Shown in pieces: positions 51,772 through 61,497 of a stretch of 64,000 nt of DNA (its first letter is position 1; each line of letters opens with the position of its first letter). This DNA is from Hyphomicrobiales bacterium (GTDB taxonomy: Bacteria > Pseudomonadota > Alphaproteobacteria > Rhizobiales > Rhizobiaceae). Location: positions 1 to 64,000 of the forward strand of contig UCJH01000036.1 of NCBI GenBank assembly GCA_900472785.1, given 5' to 3'. The position numbers and the translations under genes were made by a program. The notes below the pieces were generated by a model. That model was not told the DNA's origin. It searched no databases and worked only from the letters and a program-made list of their open reading frames with translations.

Positions 51772-53837
51772 CGCCCCTCGCGATACCAGGTGGCGGACAG
51801 CGCAAAGAGCAGGGCGGCAAGCCCGAGGAAACCGGCAAACAGCGACAGCGAATTGATGCCTTTGAGCACGGTCTCGTCGGTCATCCGCAGCGACAGGCGC
51901 TGGTCGTCGGCAACGCGCACTGCGCCGCGCACCGGCAGGATCGGCGGCAGGTCGATCGCGCCGCCGGCGTCCGCGACACGGCGCACCAGTCCCTTGCTCT
52001 TTTCCGCCCAGGGTTTCAGCGTTTCTTCCGTCGAGATCGTCGCCTTGAATTCCGGGGCATCGACGCTGCCGACATGGACGAGTGTCGTCAGTTCTCCATT
52101 GGCGATTTCGAAAAGCCCCGTTTCGGTGGTGCGCAGTTCGGCCTTGTAGAGACCCGGCTCGCCCTCGGTCAACGGTACCTGTTGGGTCTTCCCGGATGGT
52201 GTCGTCACGGTAGCGGTGCCGGGGTCGCCCTGGATCGTCTGCCGGGTGATTTCCAGCGCTCGGTTGGCGGCCCGCGCCGTCAGCGCTTCCTCCTCCAGTG
52301 CCGGTTCCTGCATCAGCCAGTGGGCCGTGCGGCGATAGAGCGAAACGCTCGGGCCGCCGCCTTCGAAACCGCGCGCCCAGAGCCAACCCTGGTCGGAGAG
52401 CAGCATTGCGACGCGACCCTTGCCGACGCGGTTGAGCACCAGCAGCGGCTTGCCATCGGCGGCATTCATCACTGTCTGGCCCAGCGGCTGCTGCACATCG
52501 ACCGTGCGGAACCAGCGGCCCCATTGCGGCGGCTCGCTGCCGGCGCCTTCCAGCCCGCGCGTCACCGGATGCTTCTTGCCGTCTTCGGACAGGCGCGGAT
52601 AGAAGGCTTTTTCGTTCATGACCCCGGTTGGGTTGGCCGGCAGGACGGCCGAAAGCGGCGTCGTCGCGATCGAATCGTCGCCGGCATGTTCCGGCCCGGC
52701 CGCGATCAAAAGCGCACCGCCGTTTTCGACATATTGGGCGATATTGTCATAGTAGAGGATCGGCAGGACGCCGCGGTGCTGATACCGGTCGAAGATGATC
52801 AGGTCGAACTCCTTGATCTTTTCGACGAACAGTTCCCGCGTCGGAAAGGCGATCAGCGACAGTTCGTTGATCGGCGTCCCGTCCTGCTTTTCCGGCGGGC
52901 GCAGGATGGTGAAATGCACGAGATCGACGGAGGCATCGGATTTCAACAGGTTGCGCCAGGCGCGTTCGCCGGCATGCGGTTCGCCCGAGACTAGAAGCAC
53001 GCGCAGGTTCTCGCGGATGCCGTCCAACACATGAACAGCGCGATTGTTGGCTTCCGTCACTTCTCCGGCCACGGGGCTGACGGCGAATTCCAGGATGTTG
53101 TTGCCGCCGCGCGGAACGGTGAAGGAGAAAGGCACGTCGGTGCCCGGCTCGGTCATCTCGGTCGCGATCTCGTTGCCGTTGAGGCTGATCTTTACCTCCG
53201 CAGTGCCGCCGAGTGCCCGGCCGTCATCGATCACCCGGAAAGTCAGTTTCTGCTCCTCGCCGACAATGCCGAAGCGCGGGCCGCTGACCACTTCGATCCG
53301 CCGGTCAAACTCATCCGGCTTTCCCGTGATCAGGCCATGGATCGGCGCATCGAAACCAAGCGGCTGGTTGACATCGGGCACATCATGGATCTGCCCGTCG
53401 GTGATGAAGATCGCACCTCCGACGCGGGCGGGCGGAACGTCGGCAAGCGCCGTCGAAAGCGCCGAAAACAGCTGTGTCGATGGCGTCTCGGTATCCGGGT
53501 CGTCGGCGGCCTCGACGATGCGCGCCTCGATCTGAGGAAATTTCGCCAGCCGTTCCTTCAGCGTCGCCAAGGCCTCGTCGGTCATTTCGCGCCGGCCGGC
53601 ATTGTCCTGGCTCTGGCTGCGGTCGACGATGACGGCAACGACGGTCGACAGGGGTTCGCGTTCTTCCTGAAAGAAAACCGGGTTGGCAATGGCAAGGCAC
53701 AGTGCGGCGAGCGCTGCGGCACGCAAGGCCGTGCCGCGCACGCCGCGCCAGAAGCCGAGTGCCGAAAGCACGACCGCAAGCGCGGCAACAACGGCAATCA
53801 CCGACCACGGCAGGAGGGGCGAGAAATCGATGGTCAT
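51768..53837 (-). CDS. large membrane protein with vWA- and glutamine-amidotransferase-like parts
   Basis: 689 residues. Two membrane helices at the N-terminus (about 10-28 and 38-56) and one at the C-terminus (SLFAGFLGLAALLFAL) enclose a long periplasmic region. A degenerate von Willebrand A-like part (VVAVIVDRSQSQDNAG, then GGAIFITDGQIHD) is followed by a glutamine-amidotransferase-like fold (LRVLLVSGEPHAGERAW) as in COG5426 proteins. The strict MIDAS DxSxS is altered to DRSQS. It is the fourth gene of the operon and probably forms a complex with the DUF4159 protein. Confidence 0.82.
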   Translation of the reverse strand: MTIDFSPLLPWSVIAVVAALAVVLSALGFWRGVRGTALRAAALAALCLAIANPVFFQEEREPLSTVVAVIVDRSQSQDNAGRREMTDEALATLKERLAKFPQIEARIVEAADDPDTETPSTQLFSALSTALADVPPARVGGAIFITDGQIHDVPDVNQPLGFDAPIHGLITGKPDEFDRRIEVVSGPRFGIVGEEQKLTFRVIDDGRALGGTAEVKISLNGNEIATEMTEPGTDVPFSFTVPRGGNNILEFAVSPVAGEVTEANNRAVHVLDGIRENLRVLLVSGEPHAGERAWRNLLKSDASVDLVHFTILRPPEKQDGTPINELSLIAFPTRELFVEKIKEFDLIIFDRYQHRGVLPILYYDNIAQYVENGGALLIAAGPEHAGDDSIATTPLSAVLPANPTGVMNEKAFYPRLSEDGKKHPVTRGLEGAGSEPPQWGRWFRTVDVQQPLGQTVMNAADGKPLLVLNRVGKGRVAMLLSDQGWLWARGFEGGGPSVSLYRRTAHWLMQEPALEEEALTARAANRALEITRQTIQGDPGTATVTTPSGKTQQVPLTEGEPGLYKAELRTTETGLFEIANGELTTLVHVGSVDAPEFKATISTEETLKPWAEKSKGLVRRVADAGGAIDLPPILPVRGAVRVADDQRLSLRMTDETVLKGINSLSLFAGFLGLAALLFALSATWYREGR

Positions 53838-53847
53838 CGGCGCACCC

Positions 53848-56655
53848 TCATTGCCCCAGCCGCTCGAGCAGCGCCGGGATATGGACCTGGTCGGCCTTGT
53901 AGTTGCCGGTGAGCATGTACATCATGATGTTGACCCCGGCGCGAAACGCGTGTTCGCGCTGCGTCTCGTCCGGCGGCACGGTCGGCAGGAGCGCGACGCC
54001 ATTGGCGTCGATCGCCCAGGCGCCGGCAAAATCGTTGCCGGTGATCATGATCGGCGAAACACCGTCGCCCGAGCGCGCGGGCCGGCCGCTTTCTTCCTCG
54101 CCATTTTCCGGCTGCGCTTCGATCCAGAGCGGGCTGCCATTGTAGCGTCCCGGAAAATTTGACAGCAGATAGAACGACTTGGTCAGCACATTGTCGGTCG
54201 GGACCGGTTCCAGTGGTGGAATGTCGAGATTGGCGAGGATCGCCTGCAGACGTTCGCCATTCGGGCTGTTGCCGCCCGAACTGCCAAGCGATGAAAACTG
54301 GTCGCGCGTATCGAACAGCACCGTGCCGCCGGCGCGCATATAGGCGTCGATGCGGCTCACAGCCTGCGCGCTCGGCATCGGCGCGCTGGCGGATACCGGC
54401 CAATAGATGATCGGATAGAACGCCAGCTCATCGGAGGTGATATCGAGGCCGACCGGAGCGCCGGGCTCCAGCGTCGTGCGATAGGTCAGGAAATCCGTAA
54501 GGCCGGCCAGGCCGCGCTCGGAAAGGCGATCGACCTCCGCCTCGCCGGTGACGACATAGGCGAGATGGGTCTTGTCGAGCCGCTCGAGGATCTTGTCGTC
54601 GCCGGGTTTGGCGTCCTGCGCCAGCGAGGGAGAGGCGTTGAAAAGCAATCCCGCCGCCGCCAGCGTCAAAATGGTTGTCGCTGCCGTGGCCATGCGCAGT
54701 CTGGCGAAAGCGCCGCCCATGAACAGCACGACGAGGCTGTCGATCAGGAGCAGGACCATGGCCAGCGTGAAGAGCGCCGGCTTCAGCGACAGCGCCTCGG
54801 CGCCGATCAGCGGTTCGCTGGTATAGGCCGTCTCAAGGCCGGCCTTGCCGATCGGCTTGAGTTCGGCATTGCGCGGCAAGAGATTGAGTGCGGTGAAACC
54901 GTCCTCGGAACCGTAGAGTCCCGGTGGATTTTCTACCGTGGAAACCGGTGTCGCGCCGGCCGCGACATTCAACGGCCGCGCCTTGCCGGTTTCGCTGATC
55001 AGCACGCCATCGGCGTTGAGAAGGCGGTATGGCGCCAGCGTCTCGGCCTGCGCCTTTCCGTCGCTGGCAACGCCGCCGCCGCGCGAAAGCTGCACGCTGC
55101 GGCGAAGCATTTCCACGAAATCGCCGGAAATCGGCAGGTTAGACCAGGTGGCTTCCGCACTGACATGGAAGAGCACGATGCGTCCAGCCCCGGTCGTCTT
55201 GGTGGTCACCAGCGGCGTGCCGTCGGCGAGGCTCGCCCAAGTGCGTTCGGCAAGGTCGGCTGTCGGTTCGGCCAGCACCTGGCGCTTGATCAGGATGTCC
55301 TGCGGCCGCGCCATGCCGGCGAACGGGCTGAGCGCCGGATAATCCGCAAGCGGCTGCGGCTCGGACCATGACAGCGCTCCGCCCAGCGACCGTTCGCCCT
55401 GACGCAGGGTGACAGGAACCAGCGGATCATCGGCAGGCGCTGCCGCGAGACGAGGCCCGGCAAAGCGGATCAGCGTGCCGCCGTTCTCGATCCATTGGGT
55501 GATCGGCGCGTAGCTCTGCTCCGGCAGGCGGCCGATATCGGCCATGATCAGCACGGATGGTTTCTGGGCCAGCAGTTCCGGAATGGCCACGGCGAGATCC
55601 GCTTGGTCGGGCTGAATCAGATCGGCATAAGGAGCAAGTGCCCGGTTGATGTAGTAGAGCGGCGAGAGCAGGGGCTGCGAAAGGTCGCGCGCTTCGCCGG
55701 ACAGCAGCGCCACGCGACGGCGACGGAACCCGTCGTCGAGCAGGAAGGTACCGCCTGCGGTCGCAGCACCATCGATGCCGATCCGCGCGAAATCGTTGCG
55801 CAGTTCGAAGGGCGCGGCGATCGTTCCCTTGGCCGTGCCTTCGCCTGCGGCAAAGGCGATCGCGCCGTTGGCAATGGCGCGCCCGCGGGTATCGTAGGCG
55901 GTGACCGGAACAGTCCGTGCGGTATCCGTCTCAAGCCTGCTTGCGGTGACCGCCATGGCATCGGCCTCGTTGGCGGAGTTGGTGATGGCCAGCGCGCGGT
56001 CGCCATCGCCTTCGATCAGCCTGAGGCTGGCCGGTGAAAGCGCGGCCAGCGCCGCCATCGTCGGATCGTCCGCCGCGGCGATACCGTCGGACAGGAAGGC
56101 GAGCGTGCCGGGCTTTGTACCGTCCAGCGCCGTCGTGATCGCCTCGACGGCGGTCTTGCGGTCCGGCTGCAGCGGTTGCGGCGAGGCAGCGGCAAGCCGG
56201 TTGCGCGCCGTGACGGCGGAGGCTGGAACCGCATTGTGTTCGCGGTCGGCGGTGAACGCCATCGAGACCGGGAGGTTCCTGCTTTCGGCGTCGCCGATCA
56301 GCGCATCAGCGGTCTCGACGCGGTGTTCCCAGTCGGTCGCGGTCACCCAGCTGTTGTCGATCAGAAGCACCAGCGGCCCATCGGCGGACAGCGTGTTGTT
56401 GCGCGGGTTGAAGACCGGGTCGGCGATCGCAAGAATGATCGCGGCGGCCATCAGCATGCGCAGCAGCGTCAGCCACCACGGGCTCTTTGACGGCGTTTCC
56501 TCGCGTTTCAGCACGGATGCGAGGATACGCAGGGGTGGAAAGACTTCCGTCACCGGCTTTGGCGGCGTCAGGCGCAAGAGCCACCAGATGGCGGGCAGGG
56601 CGACGAGCGCTGTCAGCATCAGCGGATTGGCGAACAGAAAGGACAGGCCGGTCAT
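53848..56655 (-). CDS. BatA-like / DUF4159 membrane protein
   Basis: 935 residues. The N-terminus (FANPLMLTALVALPAIWWLL) and the following helix are the BatA aerotolerance-type anchor. A vWA-like part starts at PLVLLIDNSWVTATDWEHR. Two further membrane helices lie around 635-680 (LAMVLLLIDSLVVLFMGG and TTILTLAAAGLLFNAS). The C-terminal DUF4159 domain includes GLTDFLTYRTTLEPG and YMRAGGTVLFDTRDQ. The start overlaps the DUF58 gene stop by four bases. Family role is unknown beyond association with MoxR chaperones. Confidence 0.88.
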   Translation of the reverse strand: MTGLSFLFANPLMLTALVALPAIWWLLRLTPPKPVTEVFPPLRILASVLKREETPSKSPWWLTLLRMLMAAAIILAIADPVFNPRNNTLSADGPLVLLIDNSWVTATDWEHRVETADALIGDAESRNLPVSMAFTADREHNAVPASAVTARNRLAAASPQPLQPDRKTAVEAITTALDGTKPGTLAFLSDGIAAADDPTMAALAALSPASLRLIEGDGDRALAITNSANEADAMAVTASRLETDTARTVPVTAYDTRGRAIANGAIAFAAGEGTAKGTIAAPFELRNDFARIGIDGAATAGGTFLLDDGFRRRRVALLSGEARDLSQPLLSPLYYINRALAPYADLIQPDQADLAVAIPELLAQKPSVLIMADIGRLPEQSYAPITQWIENGGTLIRFAGPRLAAAPADDPLVPVTLRQGERSLGGALSWSEPQPLADYPALSPFAGMARPQDILIKRQVLAEPTADLAERTWASLADGTPLVTTKTTGAGRIVLFHVSAEATWSNLPISGDFVEMLRRSVQLSRGGGVASDGKAQAETLAPYRLLNADGVLISETGKARPLNVAAGATPVSTVENPPGLYGSEDGFTALNLLPRNAELKPIGKAGLETAYTSEPLIGAEALSLKPALFTLAMVLLLIDSLVVLFMGGAFARLRMATAATTILTLAAAGLLFNASPSLAQDAKPGDDKILERLDKTHLAYVVTGEAEVDRLSERGLAGLTDFLTYRTTLEPGAPVGLDITSDELAFYPIIYWPVSASAPMPSAQAVSRIDAYMRAGGTVLFDTRDQFSSLGSSGGNSPNGERLQAILANLDIPPLEPVPTDNVLTKSFYLLSNFPGRYNGSPLWIEAQPENGEEESGRPARSGDGVSPIMITGNDFAGAWAIDANGVALLPTVPPDETQREHAFRAGVNIMMYMLTGNYKADQVHIPALLERLGQ

Positions 56656-57572
56656 AGCTGCCCTCCATGCGTCGCGCGCGCCGGCATGCCGGACAGGTAC
56701 ATGTGAACAGCCACCAGCGCTTCCGACGCAAGATGGTCGGTGCGGTGCGGGGTAAAGGTCCAGCCGAGATGCCGCAGGCTTTCGCCAAGGCTGTCGCGGC
56801 GCGCAATATAGGCCCGGCGGTAATCGTCGCGAACGATTTCGGCGCGGCCGGCCGTCAGCTTCTCGCCCGTTTCCGGATCGGTGAACTCGGTGCGCCCGGC
56901 ATAGGGAAAGCTTTCCTCCGCCGGATCCGCGATCTCGACGATGTGACCCCGCAAGCCGCGCCGTGCGAGCGGCCCCAGCCGCGCCATGATCGTCTCCGCC
57001 GGATCGAGAAAGTCGCCGATCAGGATCAGGTCGCTCGATCCGCGGATCATCTGCGTCTCGGGAAGCCCGCCCGACAGCGGCGTGTGCATCAACGCCGTCG
57101 CCAGCCTCTCGGCGGCATTGCGAGCCGAAACCGGTTCCATCACGCCCGGGCATCCGATGCGCTCGCCGGAGCGGGCGAGAATTTCGGCCAGCGCCAGCAT
57201 CAAAACCAGCGCGCGGCTTTCCTTGGAGACGATGCCGAAGCGCGACTTGTACATCATCGACGGCGACAGGTCGGCCCAGAGCCAGATCGTGTGCGCCGCC
57301 TCCCATTCGCGGTCGCGCACATAGGTGTGGTCGTCGCGGGCGGAGCGGCGCCAGTCGATGCGCGACAGGCTTTCGCCATCGCTATAGGGCCGGAACTGCC
57401 AGAAGTTCTCGCCGATGCCGCGCTTGCGCCGTCCGTGCCAGCCCGAAATCACCGTGTTGGCGATGCGTTTGGCCTCGACCATGCAGTCGGGGATGAGCAT
57501 GGCGCGCTGCTGGGCGCGGTGCAGGACATCGCCAGACGGTGTCGGTTCAACGCTTTGCCCGATCGCAGCCAT
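56652..57572 (-). CDS. DUF58 domain protein
   Basis: 306 residues. The DUF58 consensus is clear: GRRKRGIGENFWQFRPYSDG, SLSRIDWRRSARDD and WLWADLSPSMMYKS, the last resembling a vWA metal site (DLSPS). DUF58 proteins always accompany MoxR ATPases. It starts three bases after the MoxR stop and ends inside the next start, so the complex is made from one message. The protein is cytoplasmic by sequence. Confidence 0.92.
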   Translation of the reverse strand: MAAIGQSVEPTPSGDVLHRAQQRAMLIPDCMVEAKRIANTVISGWHGRRKRGIGENFWQFRPYSDGESLSRIDWRRSARDDHTYVRDREWEAAHTIWLWADLSPSMMYKSRFGIVSKESRALVLMLALAEILARSGERIGCPGVMEPVSARNAAERLATALMHTPLSGGLPETQMIRGSSDLILIGDFLDPAETIMARLGPLARRGLRGHIVEIADPAEESFPYAGRTEFTDPETGEKLTAGRAEIVRDDYRRAYIARRDSLGESLRHLGWTFTPHRTDHLASEALVAVHMYLSGMPARATHGGQL

Positions 57573-57575
57573 TCA

Positions 57576-58589
57576 CTATCCCTTGGCTTTGACGACAAGT
57601 CCGGCGATCACGTCGCGGACCGTCATGCCTTCCGCCCGTGCGGCGAATGTCAGTGCCATGCGGTGCTGCAGCACCGGTTCGGCAAGCGCCATGATGTCGT
57701 CGATGGATGGTGCGAGCCTGCCGTCATAGAGGGCGCGGGCGCGGGCGCAGAGCATCAGCGACTGGCCGGCGCGTGGGCCGGGGCCCCAAGCAACGTTCTT
57801 GTCGGTGGCGGCGTTGCCGTTTCCGGGACGGGCGGAGCGGACGAGCGACAGGATCGCGTCGACGACCTTTTCGCTGACCGGCATCTGCCGGATCAGGTGC
57901 TGGATCGCTTGAAGTTGCGTTGCGTCGATCACGCCGCGCGCCTCTGCCTCGTGGATGCCGGTGGTTTCCAGGAGGATCTGCCGTTCGGCCGCAAGTTCGG
58001 GATAGCCGACATCGACCTGCATCAGGAAACGGTCGAGCTGGGCCTCCGGCAGCGGGTAGGTGCCTTCCTGCTCGAGCGGGTTCTGGGTTGCGAGCACATG
58101 AAACGGCTGCGGCAGGTCGTTGCGCTGCCCGGCGACGGTGACATGATACTCCTGCATCGCCTGCAACAGCGCCGATTGCGTTCGCGGCGAGGCGCGGTTG
58201 ATCTCGTCGGCCATCAGAAGCTGCGTGAAGATCGGGCCGGGAACGAAGCGGAAGGAGCGCCGGCCGGTCTCGTCCTGGTCCATGACCTCGGAGCCGAGAA
58301 TATCCGACGGCATCAGGTCGGGTGTGAACTGGATGCGGCTGGCATTGAGACCAAGTACGGTGCCGAGCGTAGAAACGAGCTTGGTCTTCGCCAGGCCCGG
58401 AACACCGACGAGCAGCGCATGGCCACCGGATAGAACCGCCAGCAGCGTCTGCTCGACAACGGTTTCCTGACCAAAGATCACCTTGGCGACTTCCTTGCGG
58501 ATCACGGCAATTTCACCAAGCGCCTTTTCAGCTGCGGCGATGATCGCCTTTTCGCCCATCGCCGTCTCGTTGGTCTTCATCACACCCAT
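57576..58589 (-). CDS. MoxR-family AAA+ ATPase
   Basis: 337 residues. Walker A is ALLVGVPGLAKTKLVS, Walker B is QLLMADEINRASPRTQSAL, sensor 1 is VLATQNPLEQEGTYPLPEAQ and LDRFLMQV carries the arginine finger region. MoxR ATPases act as chaperones that mature metal- or vWA-protein complexes. GGAG precedes ATG at 58589. It leads the five-gene operon ending with the GNAT gene at 51289. Confidence 0.95.
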   Translation of the reverse strand: MGVMKTNETAMGEKAIIAAAEKALGEIAVIRKEVAKVIFGQETVVEQTLLAVLSGGHALLVGVPGLAKTKLVSTLGTVLGLNASRIQFTPDLMPSDILGSEVMDQDETGRRSFRFVPGPIFTQLLMADEINRASPRTQSALLQAMQEYHVTVAGQRNDLPQPFHVLATQNPLEQEGTYPLPEAQLDRFLMQVDVGYPELAAERQILLETTGIHEAEARGVIDATQLQAIQHLIRQMPVSEKVVDAILSLVRSARPGNGNAATDKNVAWGPGPRAGQSLMLCARARALYDGRLAPSIDDIMALAEPVLQHRMALTFAARAEGMTVRDVIAGLVVKAKG

Positions 58590-58770
58590 CGTCGTCTCCA
58601 GTGGTCGGGCCCGGTCCGGCGCCGAATCGCGGAATCTGCTGTTTCGATCGTCTTTTTCAATCTAGGCTCTGCCCCGTGGCTGACAAGCCGACGGCACTGC
58701 ACTATCTCGTGAGCAGGATACAAATACCGGGCAGCGTCCGGGTACGATCACGACCAAACGGGACGGAACG

Positions 58771-59394
58771 ATGGCAGAGGCTAAAATACAGGAGACGGCG
58801 GACGCCGCCGGACTGGCGGCACTGATCGCGCGCGCCGCGGGCCAGACGGGGGACGCAAGCAAGGGCTTGCCGCCCATAGACCGGTGGGATCCGCCATTCT
58901 GCGGCGACATCGACATGGAAATCCGCGCCGACGGCACCTGGTTCTACATGGGCACGCCGATCGGCCGCCAGCCGCTGGTCCGGCTTTTTTCGACAGTTCT
59001 GCGCAAGGAGGAAGACGGTCGCACCTATCTTGTAACTCCTGTGGAAAAGGTCGGCATTCGCATCGCCGATGCCCATTTTATCGCCGTCGAGATGAATGTC
59101 GGCAAGCGCGATGGCGCGCAGGTTCTGACCTTCCGCACCAATGTCGGCGATGTTATGGAGGCCGGTCCGGACAATCCGCTTCGTTTCGTGATCCATGGTG
59201 AAAACAACGAACTCAAGCCCTACCTGCATGTTCGCGGCCGGCTGGAAGCGCTGGTGTCACGTCCGGTAATGTACGATCTGGTGGAACTGGGCGAGGAAGC
59301 GGACATCGACGGCGTGCGGATGTTTGCCGTGCGGTCCGGCGGTGTCCTGTTCCCGATCATGCCAGCCGCCGAGCTGGAAACCCTGTCGAAATGA
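58771..59394 (+). CDS. DUF1285 family protein
   Basis: 207 residues. DUF1285 is recognised by PPIDRWDPPFCGDIDMEI and GTWFYMGTPIGRQPLVRLFSTVLRK. The family is soluble and of unknown function, but it is regularly found before a CoA pyrophosphatase and cca in Rhizobiales. It overlaps the Nudix gene by four bases. The promoter lies in the 181 bases shared with divergent moxR. Confidence 0.92.
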   Translation: MAEAKIQETADAAGLAALIARAAGQTGDASKGLPPIDRWDPPFCGDIDMEIRADGTWFYMGTPIGRQPLVRLFSTVLRKEEDGRTYLVTPVEKVGIRIADAHFIAVEMNVGKRDGAQVLTFRTNVGDVMEAGPDNPLRFVIHGENNELKPYLHVRGRLEALVSRPVMYDLVELGEEADIDGVRMFAVRSGGVLFPIMPAAELETLSK

Positions 59395-60035
59395 CCTCCA
59401 GCATGGACAGCCGCATGTTTTCGGCGGAAGGCTTTCGCCATAGAGCGCTGGCGCAATCGGGAAGCCCGATCGAGGATGCCTGGCGCGAGCATGGCGATTT
59501 CCTGCTCAATCCCGATGTCATTCCCTATCTCGAAACCCTCAAGCTCAAGGACGCCGCCGTGCTCGTGCCGGTCGTCGACGATGGCGACGATGCAAGGGTA
59601 ATATTTACCCAGCGCACGGCGACGCTGCGCAAGCATTCCGGCCAGGTCGCCTTTCCCGGCGGTTCCATCGACGCCGAGGACGACACGCCCGAAGTGGCGG
59701 CGTTGCGGGAGGCGGAGGAGGAGATCGGCCTCGATCGTCGCTTCGTCGAGCCGATCGGCCGCCTGCCGCATTATATGGCGATGTCCGGTTTCCGCATCAT
59801 CCCGATCCTTGCCATCGTGCAGCCGGGGTTCGACCTTGTGCCCAATCCGACGGAGGTCGAGGCGATTTTCGACGTGCCCCTGTCGTTCCTGATGGATCCG
59901 CGCAACCATGGCCGCGGCCGTGGTCACTGGCAGGGGGCCGAGCGGCATTTTTACCGCATGCCCTATGACGGGCGGAACATCTGGGGTATCACCGCCGGCA
60001 TCGTCCGGATGCTCTACGAAAGGCTTTATGCATGA
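59391..60035 (+). CDS. CoA pyrophosphatase, Nudix family
   Basis: 214 residues. The CoA-specific signature QRTATLRKHSGQVAFPGGSI runs into the Nudix box, where EVAALREAEEEIGLD supplies the metal-binding glutamates. Enzymes of this group split CoA or its acyl derivatives into phosphopantetheine and 3',5'-ADP. It overlaps both neighbours by four bases (DUF1285 before, cca after), so all three are translated together. Homologues are often called MutT/NudL. Confidence 0.92.
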   Translation: MTSSMDSRMFSAEGFRHRALAQSGSPIEDAWREHGDFLLNPDVIPYLETLKLKDAAVLVPVVDDGDDARVIFTQRTATLRKHSGQVAFPGGSIDAEDDTPEVAALREAEEEIGLDRRFVEPIGRLPHYMAMSGFRIIPILAIVQPGFDLVPNPTEVEAIFDVPLSFLMDPRNHGRGRGHWQGAERHFYRMPYDGRNIWGITAGIVRMLYERLYA

Positions 60036-61285
60036 CCTCGATCGCCGCTGAAACCTGGTTTTCGGCGCCGGCGCTGCGGCGCGTCTTCGACCTGCTGAAT
60101 GCCGATGGCGGCGAGGTCCGCCTCGTTGGCGGCGCCGTGCGCAACAGCCTGATGGGCTTGCCGGTCGGCGATATCGACATGGCGACGACACTGGTGCCAG
60201 AAGAGGTTGCCCGCCGCGCAAAGGATGCCGGCTTCAAATCGGTTCCGACCGGCATCGCCCATGGCACGGTGACGCTGGTCATCGACGGGCAGCCGTTCGA
60301 AGTCACCACCTTGCGCCGGGATGTCGAGACCGATGGCCGCCATGCCGAAGTCGCCTTCGGTACGGACTGGACGGTCGATGCGCAGCGTCGCGACCTGACG
60401 ATCAATGCGCTTTATGCCGATGAAAGAGGCGAGGTCATCGACCTTGTCGGCGGCATGGCCGATATCGAGACGTGCACGGTGCGCTTCATCGGCGAGGCGG
60501 AGGCGCGTGTCGCCGAGGATTACCTGCGGGTGCTGCGGTTTTTCCGGTTCTTTGCGCATTACGGCTCCGGCCGGCCGGACGCGGATGGTTTGCGAGCCTG
60601 CGCGCGCGCCAAAACGAAACTCTCTACCCTATCTGCGGAGCGCGTCTGGTCGGAAATGAAGAAACTGCTCTCCGCGCGCGATCCGGGCAGGTCACTGCTG
60701 TGGATGCGACAGTCCGGTGTCTTGACCGAAATTCTCCCCGAGACGGAAAAATGGGGCATCGATGCGATCCCCGCCCTGGTTGCGGCCGAGGCTGCATTCC
60801 AGTGGCAGCCCGACGCTTTGCTGCGTCTTGCCTCTATCGTTCCGCCCGATCCGGAGCGGCTGGAGGCGATGGCGGCGCGGTTGCGTCTGTCCAAGGTCGA
60901 GGCCGGCTATTTCCAGCAATGGACAAAGTCTCCCACGATACCCGAGACGATTGCCGATACGACTTTCGATCGTCTTCTCTATTGGAATGGAACCGAGGGC
61001 ATCCTCACGCGGCTGAAGCTGACGCTGGCAAGCACCAGGGCGAAAACGGAAAACGATCCCGCGCTTCTGCCGCAGATGGCGAAGCTGCAACGCCTTTTGA
61101 CGCGTGCCTCGGATTGGAAAAAACCGGTTTTTCCGCTTTCCGGCGCCGATGTGCTCCGGACCGGCGTACCGGCCGGGCCGCAAGTTGGGGAGATGCTGTC
61201 TGCCCTGGAAAAACAATGGGTGGAGGGGAACTTCCTCGCGGACCGGGCAACGCTGGTTGCCCGGCTGGGATCGATGGTTTCCTGA
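60032..61285 (+). CDS. cca: CCA tRNA nucleotidyltransferase / poly(A) polymerase family
   Basis: 417 residues. The nucleotidyltransferase motif is VRLVGGAVRNSLMG followed by GDIDMATTL, with the metal aspartates in DID; RRDLTINALYAD and the flexible-loop EDYLRVLRFFRF segment follow. It adds or repairs the CCA end of tRNAs. The C-terminal region is divergent, as usual in alphaproteobacteria. It is third in the DUF1285-Nudix-cca operon and ends three bases before the convergent DUF1059 stop. Confidence 0.93.
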   Translation: MTSIAAETWFSAPALRRVFDLLNADGGEVRLVGGAVRNSLMGLPVGDIDMATTLVPEEVARRAKDAGFKSVPTGIAHGTVTLVIDGQPFEVTTLRRDVETDGRHAEVAFGTDWTVDAQRRDLTINALYADERGEVIDLVGGMADIETCTVRFIGEAEARVAEDYLRVLRFFRFFAHYGSGRPDADGLRACARAKTKLSTLSAERVWSEMKKLLSARDPGRSLLWMRQSGVLTEILPETEKWGIDAIPALVAAEAAFQWQPDALLRLASIVPPDPERLEAMAARLRLSKVEAGYFQQWTKSPTIPETIADTTFDRLLYWNGTEGILTRLKLTLASTRAKTENDPALLPQMAKLQRLLTRASDWKKPVFPLSGADVLRTGVPAGPQVGEMLSALEKQWVEGNFLADRATLVARLGSMVS

Positions 61286-61288
61286 CCC

Positions 61289-61474
61289 TCAGGCCGCCTT
61301 CGTCTCGTCGACGACGCGAGAGCGGATGTTCTCGATCATGTTTTCGCGGATGGTCGTTTCGCCATGCGCCTGCTTCATGTGCTCGACGGCGCGGCGGATG
61401 ACTTCGGCATCGCTATCGGCCCGGGTGTGCCACTCACAACCGGGCACGAGAGAACCGCATTCAAAAAGTCGCAT
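61289..61474 (-). CDS. DUF1059 small protein
   Basis: 61 residues starting MRLFECGSLVPGCEWHTRAD, the DUF1059 signature with two cysteines and a histidine that could hold a metal. Function unknown. ATG at 61474 has a strong AAGGAGG about 7 bases upstream. A 14-bp perfect inverted repeat lies 24 bases before the start and would fold in the leader. Confidence 0.88.
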   Translation of the reverse strand: MRLFECGSLVPGCEWHTRADSDAEVIRRAVEHMKQAHGETTIRENMIENIRSRVVDETKAA

Positions 61475-61497
61475 GATGTTCCTCCTTGACAGTTTGG

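Noticed and set aside
51772-52524. N-terminal extension of the GNAT gene to 411 codons
   Set aside because: This part lies within the coding region of the 689-residue membrane protein in another frame and has no protein similarity; the GTG at 51771 is the supported start.
56656-57306. N-terminal extension of the DUF4159 gene
   Set aside because: It overlaps the DUF58 gene in another frame; the BatA-type N-terminus begins at 56655.
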